Position numbers and translations under genes: made by a program
The notes under the pieces: generated by a model
What the model was told of the DNA's origin: nothing
Databases searched by the model: none
The model's input: only the letters and a program-made list of their open reading frames with translations
Shown here: piece by piece, positions 8,221 through 16,002 of the stretch
Layout of the letters: the number at the start of each line of letters is the position of its first letter
Position numbering within the stretch: position 1 is the stretch's first letter
Source of the DNA: Ruminococcus sp. AM22-13
Lineage (GTDB): Bacteria; Bacillota; Clostridia; Lachnospirales; Lachnospiraceae
Direction: 5' to 3'
Assembly (NCBI RefSeq): GCF_003471165.1
Contig: NZ_QRIL01000020.1
Location: 1-64,000, forward strand
Length of the DNA stretch: 64,000 bases

Positions 8221-10148
8221 GGTAGTGTCAAATAAGTTATGAAAAAAATGAGCCAAAGAAAAAGGCTCAAGTGAACCTTGAAAATTGCAGATATTAATTC
8301 CAATAAACTCTACGAGGGCTTAGGGCGTTGCCCTAAGAACCTACAAGGGACCAGTCCCTTGACCCAATATCGGGCTTTGCCCGAGCCCATCCTCGCCGGA
8401 AGGCAGGAAAAAGGCGCAACTGCCCCTTTTCTGCTGGATAGGATAATCCGGGAACTTTATGTCAATAAACTTTCGCGGCATATCCTCGCAGCTGGCAAAG
8501 CCGTCTGTTCCGGTATTCCACGGTTCTATTGACAACAGTTCCGCTCCGATGCGGCAGTACCATTTTTCTGTATGTTCAGAATGGTCTGTTGTCCAAGGAA
8601 GATTAGAAGCTGCCACTTGCCAGGCATGTTGTCGGCACCCTGAAGCATTTCTACTTCATTGAGGACTTTATAGCCTGCATGCTTATGTGGACGCAGGAAG
8701 TTATAGTAAGCGACCCAGAGCGCCAGATCATAGTTGGCACCGTCGATGTTGTCGAACCCATTTGTATGGCGGTAAGAAGCTTTATAAGTACGGTTCAGTC
8801 GTTCAATCATCTGTTTGAATGGACGATGTTCTGTAGAGACAGCATCATCGTTGGTAAGTCCAATGACCTGGGTGACGGAAAAAGTGAAATCTTTGCCAAA
8901 TTTCTTTGCGAATTCCATAGCGGCAAGGGGATAAGTACTGTATCCGTCAGCAATAAATTTAAAGTTTTCCGGAAGCTTTTTGAGATTCTGGAAGGCCATA
9001 CGCATAGCAAGGATGCAGGGCCCGACACCACGGTTATCAGATACCTGATAGCCAAGGATAGAGCGGGTAGCGGCATTCATGATCAGCCAGACATAGGTTT
9101 TGATACCACGGATTTTGATGTAGGTTTCATCAGCAGTGAAGACCTCATTCTTTTCGTAGGGGTAGTGATCCACGAAAGGCTTGATGCAGATGGCGGCAGT
9201 CTTACAGTAGTTGGCGATCTGTTGGTGGGAGATGCTGATGTTATACAGGTCTTTTAAAGCCTGTGATGTCTTACGTAGGGAAAGTCCCAGATTGACGTGC
9301 AGCGTCAGGCACAAGGACATGACATGGGCATTGTGCTTACTGAATTTAAGGGAAGAAGCATTTTTAGGCAGGGTATTTAAGTCCATGCTGAAAAAATCCA
9401 TTGTGAACTCACGGTAGATGTAATGGAGTTTGTATTTATTCTTGCCATAGTCTTCTTTCAGATCTGCCTTATCTACTTTTTTTAGATTGTGCAGATAGTA
9501 GGAGCACTTAGGATTTACGCATTTATGGACAATGAAATGTTTTCTGTCTTTTTTAGGAACCAGAGTGTTGACGCAGTGGGGACAGCGTAGTTTTACAGCG
9601 GAAAATCTGCTTTCATCAGGTGAGAACCTGGCATCGCAGATCTTGCACAGGAGCTGACCTTTGGAACCGTTGTTCTTGTAGAGAAATGGTTTAGGGGCAT
9701 CGCAACGGGGACAGGTGCAGGAGCCTGGGATATCACACTCTGAGCGTCGGCTGATCGGGCGAATCTTCTTACCATAACGTTTTTCGTAGTAAGGGATGAG
9801 CTCTTTATAAGTCCAGTCCTGACGGAAGTCAGTGATCAGAGGGAGTTCATCAATCTTGAATTTTTGATATTTTGGAGAATGGGAATCATCGAAAGCCCAC
9901 TGCTTGAGAGGAATGTATCTGCAGATAAAATTTAAAAGCCAGCAGATTTGTTTATGTTGGTATTGAATTAATTGTAATAAATAAAGTATAATGTTCATGA
10001 GCATTGCTCCTTTGTTGGAAATGGTGTTTGTGGTGAACTCATTATACTTCAAAAAGGGGGTCAATGCTCTTTTTATTTGCAAACCTCCAATATATCAAGG
10101 TTTTTAAGGATTTAGAACAATAAAAAACAGGTAGTTTTTGACACTACC
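8221..10148 (-). mobile_element. Insertion sequence, IS6/IS240-like, 1928 bp, with 8-bp target duplication
   Basis: The ends carry 12-bp perfect inverted repeats: GGTAGTGTCAAA at 8221-8232 and TTTGACACTACC at 10137-10148. Both sides are flanked by the 8-bp direct repeat TATATGGA (8213-8220 and 10149-10156), a target-site duplication of the size made by IS6-type transposases. It encodes one transposase. Between the left end and the transposase stop, a G+C-rich stretch (about 8305-8400) contains several small hairpins (CTTAGGGCGTTGCCCTAAG, AAGGGACCAGTCCCTT, CGGGCTTTGCCCG). Intact ends and duplication indicate a recent insertion. Confidence 0.9.
8526..9998 (-). CDS. DDE transposase of the insertion sequence
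   Basis: The 490-residue protein has two N-terminal zinc-ribbon regions (CTCPRC...CKIC near residues 105-130 and CPHC...CVNPKC near 150-180). A DDE catalytic domain of the IS6/IS240 type follows, with the acidic triad in FTADETYIKIRG, FKFIADGYSTY and QMIERLNRTYK. It cuts and joins the element ends. A longer frame reaches 10082, but AAAGGAG lies nine bases before the ATG at 9998, which I take as the start. The double zinc-ribbon extension makes it about twice the length of classic IS6 transposases. Confidence 0.9.
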   Translation of the reverse strand: MNIILYLLQLIQYQHKQICWLLNFICRYIPLKQWAFDDSHSPKYQKFKIDELPLITDFRQDWTYKELIPYYEKRYGKKIRPISRRSECDIPGSCTCPRCDAPKPFLYKNNGSKGQLLCKICDARFSPDESRFSAVKLRCPHCVNTLVPKKDRKHFIVHKCVNPKCSYYLHNLKKVDKADLKEDYGKNKYKLHYIYREFTMDFFSMDLNTLPKNASSLKFSKHNAHVMSLCLTLHVNLGLSLRKTSQALKDLYNISISHQQIANYCKTAAICIKPFVDHYPYEKNEVFTADETYIKIRGIKTYVWLIMNAATRSILGYQVSDNRGVGPCILAMRMAFQNLKKLPENFKFIADGYSTYPLAAMEFAKKFGKDFTFSVTQVIGLTNDDAVSTEHRPFKQMIERLNRTYKASYRHTNGFDNIDGANYDLALWVAYYNFLRPHKHAGYKVLNEVEMLQGADNMPGKWQLLIFLGQQTILNIQKNGTAASERNCCQ

Positions 10149-10172
10149 TATATGGAAAGGAAGGGTATAGGA

Positions 10173-10586
10173 ATGAAAGGCAAAATGTTAAAAGAAGTAC
10201 AATTTGTGGATGACGAACATGAAAAATTTTTCTTGGATAAGATTGTAAGATGCAGATATGAGGAGGTGTATCATCATGCCCTGATATATTGTCTGGGAAT
10301 TAGCGAGACTACGCGAAGGAATATAGACAGTATTTATGATTTTGCAACAGGATGCATTAAAACAGAATGTCTTTGTGAAGACTGGCAGACGAGCGGGAGT
10401 ATTAGAATTGTAAGATTAGCATTTTGTCTATATTGTGAAGGAACACCGAGTGTAAATGATATGGAGGATGTGGATTCTAAGTTGGCAGAATGTAGAGAAT
10501 ACACAGTAGGACAGATTTTCTGCTGCGAATATGCTAAATATTTTTTGGAAGCGATTAAATTAAGATATCCGGAATATTGCTTATGA
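10173..10586 (+). CDS. DUF6075 family protein
   Basis: The 137-residue protein is close to the DUF6075 pattern I know from Firmicute mobile elements: a D-x-x-H-x-x-F start (DDEHEKFFLDKI), ALIYCLGISETTRRN, the conserved WQT (EDWQTSGSIRIVRLAF) and the terminal FCCEYAKYFLEAIKLRYPEY. Function is unknown. The insertion sequence landed 16 bp upstream of this start, separating the gene from its original promoter and from the DUF3970 gene. GGAAGG precedes the chosen ATG. An earlier ATG at 10152 lies inside the target duplication and is unlikely. Confidence 0.75.
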   Translation: MKGKMLKEVQFVDDEHEKFFLDKIVRCRYEEVYHHALIYCLGISETTRRNIDSIYDFATGCIKTECLCEDWQTSGSIRIVRLAFCLYCEGTPSVNDMEDVDSKLAECREYTVGQIFCCEYAKYFLEAIKLRYPEYCL

Positions 10587-10638
10587 TTATTTGGTCGTGG
10601 ATAAAATGTGAGTATTGTCACAAAGAGGTATAAAAGAG

Positions 10639-10666
10639 TTGCTTTTTTCGCTGAATTGAATATACT
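10639..10666 (+). promoter_or_regulatory. Promoter of the structured RNA
   Basis: TTGCTT (10639-10644), a 16-bp spacer and TATACT (10661-10666) form a sigma-70-like promoter. Transcription would start near 10673, leading into a gene-free stretch that ends in a terminator at 10931. Confidence 0.55.
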
Positions 10667-10672
10667 TATAAG

Positions 10673-10931
10673 CAGGAATAGAAATGTTCTCGATGTAAGA
10701 GCATCGTTAAAAGTTGGGTTGCAGATGGAGCAGGGTAACTTTCCATTTCATTAGATGTTTTATCTGGACATCGAGCCTGGCAGCTTGGATAAAGCTGTAG
10801 TCCACGTGGGGGACTTAATGATTTCCACGTCGTTATGGGTATCTTAACTGGATGCCGAGGCTGACAACCAGCAGAAAACTCTTTATAAATGGATTTTCAG
10901 AGGAGTGTGGGTAGAAACCATGCTCCTTTTT
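10673..10931 (+). ncRNA. Structured non-coding RNA, about 260 nt (raiA-like candidate)
   Basis: No protein frame fits this stretch, yet it has its own promoter, an intrinsic terminator and dense local pairing: CGATG/CATCG (about 10692-10709), ATGGA/TCCAT (about 10727-10747), AGCTT/AAGCT (about 10782-10796), AGTCC/GGACT around ACGTGGG (about 10798-10815), and CTGG/CCAG (about 10848-10874). Two segments resemble each other (CTGGACATCGAGCCTGGCAG and CTGGATGCCGAGGCTGACAA). Size, GC contrast with its flanks and the Firmicute setting make the raiA RNA class my leading named hypothesis, but I recognise it from memory only. Confidence 0.55.
10902..10931 (+). terminator. Rho-independent terminator of the structured RNA
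   Basis: GGAGTGTGG (10902-10910) pairs with CCATGCTCC (10918-10926) through nine pairs including G-U, around GTAGAAA, followed by TTTTTATT. Confidence 0.75.
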
Positions 10932-11146
10932 ATTAATTATGAAAGATGAAAGAGTAAAAAATATTAGAAATATTATTTAGTTCAAGATTAGCTTAATATA
11001 GTCTAAATAAATAGAGAGATAATATGATATATACGCACCGCATAGTTTTCTTTATACAAATTTTATAGAATATTTTTTGTGAGAATGCTATACTGTAAGT
11101 AGTAATAGGAAAGAAATATAATATGTAATGAAAGGGGTAATATATA

Positions 11147-11398
11147 ATGGAAGTTGTTCGTAAAATTGTAGATGCAAAAAAATTGATGTCTGTGATTCCA
11201 TTGCCAGAGACTATGCGTAACAGGCGAGTGGAAGTCATTGTATTACCTGCTGAGGAACAGAAAGTTTCTGAGAATTTAAAGAAGAGTGGCAATATAGAAT
11301 CTTTAGTGGATTCATTAGTAGGAGTTATTCGGGACACGGGTATGACACTGGAGGATTATCGCGCTGAAAGGCTGGGAAAGTATGAGAATCTTGATTGA
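11147..11398 (+). CDS. Antitoxin-like protein of a VapBC-type pair
   Basis: The 83-residue protein starts with a beta-strand/helix segment (VVRKIVDAKKLMSVIPLPETMRNRRVEVIVLP) as in AbrB/Phd-like antitoxins that use this opening motif. The acidic C-terminus (MTLEDYRAERLGKYENLD) would embrace the toxin. AAAGGGG lies upstream of the ATG. It overlaps the PIN-domain gene by 17 bases, the classic coupled antitoxin-toxin order. Antitoxins of this type bind their own promoter and neutralise the RNase partner. It lies inside the mobile-element remnant, where such modules stabilise DNA. Confidence 0.8.
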   Translation: MEVVRKIVDAKKLMSVIPLPETMRNRRVEVIVLPAEEQKVSENLKKSGNIESLVDSLVGVIRDTGMTLEDYRAERLGKYENLD

Positions 11399-11798
11399 TA
11401 CAAATGTAATATTGGATGTGTTGTTGAAACGATCTCCATTTTACGAAACAGCGATAGAAGTTTTAAAGTTATCGGCAAGAGATGATATTCAGGAATTTGT
11501 TTCAGCTTCAGCAATTACAGATATTTACTACATTGCATATAAGAATTTAAGAGATAAGGCAGCAGTAAGAGAGCTTCTGAAAAAACTGCTTTTGATTGTG
11601 TCCGTGGCAGGTGTTTCGGAGGAAGAAATCCAAAAAGCACTGGAATTGGAATGGAACGATTTTGAGGATTCTGTACAGTATTCAGTAGCAGCACTAAATG
11701 AGATGGATGGAATAATTACTCGAAATGTAAAGGATTATTCATCAGCAGAAATGCAGGTATGGGAACCGGCTCAGTTTCTTGAAAAAACAAAGTGCTGA
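11382..11798 (+). CDS. PIN-domain toxin ribonuclease (VapC-type)
   Basis: The 138-residue PIN domain has the acidic catalytic residues in expected places: the first Asp in MRILIDTNVILDVLL, a Glu in the helix region near PFYETAIEVL, and DFEDSVQYSVA then DGIITRNVKDYS near the end. PIN toxins cleave RNA, often tRNA or rRNA, with divalent metal. The ATG overlaps the antitoxin gene by 17 bases, so expression is translationally coupled. Length and motif spacing are intact, so it is probably functional. Confidence 0.88.
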   Translation: MRILIDTNVILDVLLKRSPFYETAIEVLKLSARDDIQEFVSASAITDIYYIAYKNLRDKAAVRELLKKLLLIVSVAGVSEEEIQKALELEWNDFEDSVQYSVAALNEMDGIITRNVKDYSSAEMQVWEPAQFLEKTKC

Positions 11799-11856
11799 TT
11801 TGCTTACACTTTTGATTACACTCAAAAGAAGGTGTGCTGAACCCTCCTGTTTTTCT

Positions 11857-11899
11857 AGGTTTGCAGACCTGAATTCCGGTTCGATTCCGGTCTGCGGCA
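11857..11899 (+). other. tRNA 3'-end-like fragment, candidate attachment site
   Basis: The sequence has a T-arm (CCGG-TTCGATT-CCGG, 11876-11890), a preceding small stem AGGT/ACCT like a class II variable arm, and CTGCGGCA like a 3' acceptor strand, but no matching 5' half. Integrases often use tRNA 3' ends, and the displaced copy looks like this. It lies just after the toxin gene at the right edge of the mobile remnant. The matching tRNA or second att copy is not in the window. Confidence 0.45.
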
Positions 11900-11912
11900 T
11901 GATTTTAAGTGA

Positions 11913-11950
11913 GAGAAACGTTGTAAAATCAACGTTTCTCTTATTTTTTT
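11913..11950 (+). terminator. Strong Rho-independent terminator
   Basis: A perfect 11-bp stem GAGAAACGTTG/CAACGTTTCTC (11913-11923, 11930-11940) has a six-base loop and a following T-tract. It closes the rightward transcript of the toxin-antitoxin region. Confidence 0.9.
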
Positions 11951-12075
11951 CTTATAGGTTTTGAACACACTTGAATCAAGTGAATTCCATGCTTCGATAA
12001 AAGGGCAACAATTATCTGAGAATCTGTGTTAGAATAAAGATAATAAGAGATAAACAGAAAGAGAGAAACGAAGTA

Positions 12076-13023
12076 ATGTCACAAAAACAAAACACGTTAA
12101 CAAGAACAGGAATCGTAGCACTTCTTGCCTGTGTATGCTGCATTTTATGGGGAAGTGCAATTCCGGTGATCAAGACGGGATATAGCTTGATGAATGTAGA
12201 TTCCGCAGACACTGCCAGTCAGATCGTATTTGCCGGAATTAGATTTACATTGGCAGGAATTCTGGTTCTGATTTTTGCATCTGTTCGTGAGAAAAAGATT
12301 ATGATCCCGGACAGGGAAATCCTGAAATATGCTGTGCCGGTATGTCTGGCTCAGACAGTAGGACAGTATTTTTTCTTTTATATAGGCGTTGCGCATACGT
12401 CCGGAGTTAAAGGTGCTATCATTACCGGGCTTGGAAATTTTATCGCAATTTTATTGTCCTGTCTGGTTTTTCGAAAAGAACGTATGACGGGGAGAAAAAT
12501 TGCAGGCTGTGTACTGGGATTTGCAGGAGTTGTAGTAATTAATCTTATGGGAAATTCTCTTGATATGGGATTTAAGCTGACAGGAGAAGGATTCATTCTG
12601 ATTGCACAGCTTTCCTATGGAATCTCTACGGTATTGATCAATCTTTTTTCCAGAAAAGTCTCTCCGGTGGTATTGAGCGGAACCCAGTTTACGATGGGAG
12701 GGATTGTCCTGACATTGATTGGTATCGGAATGGGAGGTCATTTGGGAAATGTTACAGTGGGAGGTGTGGCTATCATCTTTTATCTGGCAATGGTTTCTGC
12801 GGTGGCTTATACACTCTGGTCGGTTCTGCTTGCATGGAACGATGTCTCGAAAGTTGCTATTTTTGGATTTGTCAATCCGTTGTGCAGTGTGATATTGTCC
12901 GCATTGATACTTGGAGAGGTAAAGCAGGCATTCAATATCGGAAGTCTGGTGGCTCTGATCCTGGTTTGTGCCGGAATTTATATTGTCAATGCGAAGGTAA
13001 AAGACTCGAAAAGGGAAATATAA
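12076..13023 (+). CDS. EamA/DMT-family membrane transporter
   Basis: The 315-residue protein has ten predicted hydrophobic helices in two repeated halves, the arrangement of drug/metabolite transporters (EamA). The first helix holds LLACVCCILWGSAIPVIK and the last GSLVALILVCAGIYIVNAK. Such proteins usually export small metabolites or amino acids; the substrate cannot be read from sequence. It is a single-gene unit bounded by the terminators at 11913-11950 and 13081-13130. A late motif GFVNPLCSVILSALILGE matches the conserved loop of the family. Confidence 0.88.
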   Translation: MSQKQNTLTRTGIVALLACVCCILWGSAIPVIKTGYSLMNVDSADTASQIVFAGIRFTLAGILVLIFASVREKKIMIPDREILKYAVPVCLAQTVGQYFFFYIGVAHTSGVKGAIITGLGNFIAILLSCLVFRKERMTGRKIAGCVLGFAGVVVINLMGNSLDMGFKLTGEGFILIAQLSYGISTVLINLFSRKVSPVVLSGTQFTMGGIVLTLIGIGMGGHLGNVTVGGVAIIFYLAMVSAVAYTLWSVLLAWNDVSKVAIFGFVNPLCSVILSALILGEVKQAFNIGSLVALILVCAGIYIVNAKVKDSKREI

Positions 13024-13080
13024 AACCATGTAAGCAAAAGGGGTTGTTTTGAAGATGTAATTCAGCGATATCCCATAAAC

Positions 13081-13130
13081 AAGTATAAAAAATGAAGCAG
13101 ACAAAACATCTGCTTCATTTTTTTATACTT
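13081..13130. terminator. Bidirectional terminator
   Basis: AAGTATAAAAAATGAAGCAGA pairs nearly perfectly with the following inverted copy around CAAAACA. T-runs on both strands serve the rightward transporter and the leftward FeoA gene, whose stop codon lies inside the structure. Confidence 0.85.
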
Positions 13131-13335
13131 GTATTCTGTCTGCAACTTCGTTTCCCAGAACGATTTTTCGATCAGCGGAAGAAATGATCAGAGAGTCGTG
13201 GAATTTCTGAAGGACGCGGATCGTACTGCCTTCATGAATGTCCATATCGTTCATAGCTTTCATAACTTCTGGCAGTCCGAACATCCATTTGATCGTATAA
13301 GTGCTTCCCTGACTGGATTTTGATAATGAATGCAT
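13123..13335 (-). CDS. feoA: FeoA-domain protein
   Basis: The 70-residue SH3-like domain matches FeoA: GSTYTIKWMFGLPEVMKAMNDMDIHEGSTI followed by DSLIISSADRKIVLGNEVADRIQV, the family's last-strand signature. FeoA proteins bind FeoB or act as small adaptors in ferrous iron uptake; no feoB is adjacent, so the partner is elsewhere or the role differs. AAGGAGG precedes the ATG. The leader contains a perfect dyad at 13389-13409 that could be a metal-responsive operator. Confidence 0.85.
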   Translation of the reverse strand: MHSLSKSSQGSTYTIKWMFGLPEVMKAMNDMDIHEGSTIRVLQKFHDSLIISSADRKIVLGNEVADRIQV

Positions 13336-13388
13336 AAAAACAACCTCCTTGCATAGAAATAAGGCGGGTAATTAAAATTTACCTGGTG

Positions 13389-13409
13389 TCAGGTATTTGT
13401 CATACCTGA
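13389..13409. promoter_or_regulatory. Perfect dyad upstream of feoA, candidate operator
   Basis: TCAGGTAT (13389-13396) and ATACCTGA (13402-13409) are perfect inverted half-sites separated by TTGTC, about 54-74 bases upstream of the feoA start. It does not look like a Fur box. A DtxR/MntR-type or other dimeric regulator is possible. Confidence 0.4.
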
Positions 13410-13695
13410 AATTGACAGAGACACATGGAAACGGATTACCATAAAATTACTAAAAGTTAATATCAGATAATTTGTTTCTTAAGTTTTAATAATTGTATAA
13501 CTGTAAGTGCCAGTTCGTCAATTATAACATTATTCTATGCAATATCTGAATAATCCTTCATTTATTCAGATATTTCAGGGTGACTGAGGCTTTTTTATTT
13601 GTGCAATCAGATTCGCAGACAAGTAAATGATATAGTTATTTCGATAGATCAGGTAAGTCCCTGGATTCAATTCCGGATATCCGATTACTCGAAAG
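13410..13695. other. Intergenic region, one hairpin, no gene seen
   Basis: A+T-rich sequence between feoA and the ribbon-helix-helix gene. It contains the near-perfect stem ATATCTGAATAA/TTTATTCAGATAT (about 13540-13571), which may terminate the leftward ribbon-helix-helix transcript. No protein or tRNA is recognisable. Confidence 0.5.
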
Positions 13696-13890
13696 TTATT
13701 CTACGAATTTCAGATTTTCCAGAGCATAGCGGAGTGCCATGCACATCAGTTCATTTCTCGAACGTCCGCTTTTTGCAGATAATTTATCATATTCTTCCTG
13801 AAGTTCACGTTCAAGTCGGATGGTCATAGTAATAGATTTATCCTCTTTTTTATCAGTATATTTTGGCCGGACAATAAAATCTTTTGTCAT
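13696..13890 (-). CDS. Arc-like ribbon-helix-helix DNA-binding protein
   Basis: The 64-residue protein has the ribbon-helix-helix plan: a short beta-strand (KSITMTIRLERELQEE), helix A, the turn SGRSRNELM and helix B (CMALRYALENL). Such proteins dimerise and bind operators through the strand. The open frame runs upstream to 14163, but AGGAGGTATAATC sits before the ATG at 13890, so that is the start. It is monocistronic. Its targets are unknown; self-regulation is likely by analogy. Confidence 0.8.
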   Translation of the reverse strand: MTKDFIVRPKYTDKKEDKSITMTIRLERELQEEYDKLSAKSGRSRNELMCMALRYALENLKFVE

Positions 13891-14218
13891 GATTATACCT
13901 CCTATAATATAAAGTATAATTACAAGGCATTGACATTGATATATCACAAAACTATAATACATATATGTAACACGATACAAAAGAAAAAGCATTGCCATAG
14001 GTTTATATGCTACAAAAGAGGGGAATATTATAATTAGTGTAGTAGTAGATTTCCGGAATAATTTTACGTTTAAATTTCTTATTTCCGCATTACCATTGGT
14101 TGTTATAGCTACCACTACGTCTTGAAATAAAAATTTATCCGGAAAGATTATTTCAAGAATCAACTTGTTAGTACACTGATGATTAGCTGAGATTAATTTT
14201 TAGAGAGTTAGAAGAATA
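13891..14218. other. Intergenic region with 10-bp hairpin and a dispersed repeat copy
   Basis: It holds a perfect stem CTTGAAATAA/TTATTTCAAG (about 14121-14156) and, overlapping it, a 25-base repeat copy (14144-14168) also found at 54606-54630. No gene is supported. Confidence 0.5.
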
Positions 14219-14545
14219 ATGAAAAGTATAATTCAGAAATTGTACAATCTGTGCATGGAAGAAAATGACAGGACAGACATTGAGAGGCTGAGAACACAGG
14301 GCGATGATCTGTGTAAAAAGAAAAGAGAGGATGCCTATCAGTCATACCAGAAACTACGCTCCAGGCTGACAGGAGAACTGGCAGAGGAACTGGACATACT
14401 GATGGATAAACATCTGGAAATATTTCCACAGGAATTGGAAAACAGTTTTGAGGCAGGATTTAAAACAGGAGCAAAATTGATGTGTGAAATTTTTTCAGAA
14501 GAAGCAGAGACAATAAAGAGATACGGTTCGTTCCGTGACCAATGA
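14219..14545 (+). CDS. DUF6809 family protein
   Basis: The 108-residue, all-helical, highly charged protein matches the DUF6809 pattern common in Lachnospiraceae. It has an N-terminal IIQKLYNLCMEE, a central region around LTGELAEELDILMDKH, and a C-terminal EAGFKTGAKLMCEIF. The last phrase (FxxGFKxGxxLMxE) is typical. No catalytic motif is visible and the function is unknown. It resembles small phage- or element-associated coiled-coil proteins. It stands alone, followed by a strong hairpin. Confidence 0.75.
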   Translation: MKSIIQKLYNLCMEENDRTDIERLRTQGDDLCKKKREDAYQSYQKLRSRLTGELAEELDILMDKHLEIFPQELENSFEAGFKTGAKLMCEIFSEEAETIKRYGSFRDQ

Positions 14546-14572
14546 CAAGAAAGACAAAAGCTTATAGATTTG

Positions 14573-14612
14573 CAGACAGATGCCCGTGGAGAGATCCGCG
14601 GGCATTTGTCTG
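14573..14612. terminator. Hairpin, terminator-like
   Basis: An 18-bp stem (CAGACAGATGCCCGTGGA with TCCGCGGGCATTTGTCTG) around GAGA follows the DUF6809 gene. It lacks a good T-run, so termination efficiency is uncertain. Confidence 0.55.
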
Positions 14613-14666
14613 AGGAATAACATCAGTTACGAGTCAAAATTCATTAAAAATCGCCTTTGATGATAG

Positions 14667-14711
14667 GATTTTGACTTGTATGTCTCGGGATAGTAGACTG
14701 CTGAATAGTTA
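14667..14711 (+). repeat. 45-bp dispersed repeat, copy 1
   Basis: Matches 25095-25139 at 39 of 45 positions, beginning GATTTTGACTTGTATGT and ending AGACTGCTGAATAGTTA. The GCTGAATAGTTA core occurs in inverse orientation in the hairpin at 34787-34828. Confidence 0.7.
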
Positions 14712-14748
14712 CAGCTATTCAATAAACTGTGATTGCATTTTCGTTACT

Positions 14749-15495
14749 TTAGACAGTCACGTGAGGTTCATTCTTATCAGCAGTTGCAAGAGTATTAAAT
14801 GGAATCTCATTTAAAAGCCGCTCAATCGTATGCATATGCTCATTCATAATTTTTTCTGCAAGAGGTGCATCTTTGTCAGTTATTGCATGAACAAGTCGTG
14901 TGTGCTGAGAATCAATTTCAGGTGCATCGTTGTTCTTTTTCATAAAATAAGAACGTATTCCGGTAATCATGTTTTCTGTAAGCTGGGCAGAAGCATTCAA
15001 CACGCTCAGGATTAATGGATTTGCAGAAATCTGTGCAATTTTCATATGCAGATCACGATCCAGATCACCGCGGACTTTTTCATCCTGGGTGCTGTCCAGT
15101 TTGGCAATAATAAGCTGGAGTTCAGCTGCATCTAATGGTGTACAGTTTTGGGCTGCGAGAAATGCAGCTTTACTTTCCAGTGCACCTCGAAGCTGCAGGG
15201 CATCCTGAATTTTACTGTTATACATCTGAAACAGGATAGATAATGGCTCAGTAAGACAGTTGCGGAGATCTGCTGCAATATAATTAGCGCCACCATGTAC
15301 GCTGACGGTAATCCCCAGCAGGGAAAGTGCTTTCAGAACTTCACGTAAAGCAGGTCTGGAAATCCCGAATTCTTCAGCCAGAATACGTTCCGCCGGAAGA
15401 GCATCTCCCGGTTTCAGTTCTCCGGTCTGGATTTTCTCGATGATTTGTTTGAGAACATCATTGAATGTGCTGGTTTTATCTATTTTTCTAAACAT
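14749..15495 (-). CDS. FadR/GntR-family transcriptional regulator (FCD domain)
   Basis: The 248-residue protein has an N-terminal GntR winged helix (residues about 10-75: IQTGELKPGDALPAERILAE and ISRPALREVLKALSLLG) and a C-terminal all-helical FCD ligand-binding domain. That domain carries the metal/ligand histidines in DRDLHMKIAQ and HTRLVHAITDKDAPLAEKIMNEHM. These regulators usually respond to organic acids or sugars. No metabolic gene is directly adjacent and the gene is monocistronic, so its ligand and targets are unknown. Confidence 0.88.
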   Translation of the reverse strand: MFRKIDKTSTFNDVLKQIIEKIQTGELKPGDALPAERILAEEFGISRPALREVLKALSLLGITVSVHGGANYIAADLRNCLTEPLSILFQMYNSKIQDALQLRGALESKAAFLAAQNCTPLDAAELQLIIAKLDSTQDEKVRGDLDRDLHMKIAQISANPLILSVLNASAQLTENMITGIRSYFMKKNNDAPEIDSQHTRLVHAITDKDAPLAEKIMNEHMHTIERLLNEIPFNTLATADKNEPHVTV

Positions 15496-16002
15496 CTATT
15501 TTCCTCTTTCTTTATCCTTTTGTCATATAGCGGAATGCACGTATATTTATTATTATAACTTATAAAAACACAGATGCAACTGATTCTTTTTGAATTTATT
15601 GTGTCTGTTTAGTTACTGTTCACTGGTAATATCCCGCGAGGTGTTTTTTGTGAGCGAAGGTCACCTACAGGACCTGCCACTGGCAGCTCCTTACGGATGC
15701 ATGGCAACTTTGCGGTATATTTTGCAGAAAGCCTTTTTCAAACACACTCTAAGACAAAGGATTTTGACATAAACTTGCAAAAAGTTATAACTTGTTTATA
15801 AATTTTATAATTTTATTAGAAATTAGACAAATTTCTCTCACATTTATACGTTATGATATTTACATCTTAAGGAGATGACAGACCTTAAGAAAAAATCTTT
15901 CCTTTCCCTAAAAAGTGTAAAATGAACAGTAGATCACCGCTCAACCGACAAGATCGCCGGAGGGGCGGTGATTTTATTTTATAAGAACCCTGTGCTGAGT
16001 TC
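15496..16002. other. 507-bp intergenic region, no gene seen
   Basis: It contains the leader of the leftward FadR-type gene on one side and an A+T-rich stretch on the other. At 15869-15892 there is CTTAAGG/CCTTAAG. At 15933-15972 the hairpin ATCACCGC/GCGGTGAT is followed by T-rich sequence on the plus strand. That layout would fit a short rightward transcript of about 100 bases, but I cannot identify a promoter with confidence. No protein is supported. Confidence 0.4.
15933..15976. terminator. Hairpin terminator downstream of the ABC-class ATPase
   Basis: ATCACCGC (15933-15940) and GCGGTGAT (15965-15972) flank a 24-base loop with a further CCG/CGG pairing. It lies 30 bases past the leftward ATPase stop, but the T-rich side is on the plus strand. 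Confidence 0.5.

Noticed and set aside
8679..9257. 192-codon rightward open frame inside the transposase
   Set aside because: It is the complementary-strand shadow of the transposase gene with no ribosome site or known domain.
12451..13104. 217-codon leftward frame over the transporter gene
   Set aside because: His/Ser/Gln-rich shadow translation opposite a well-supported membrane protein.
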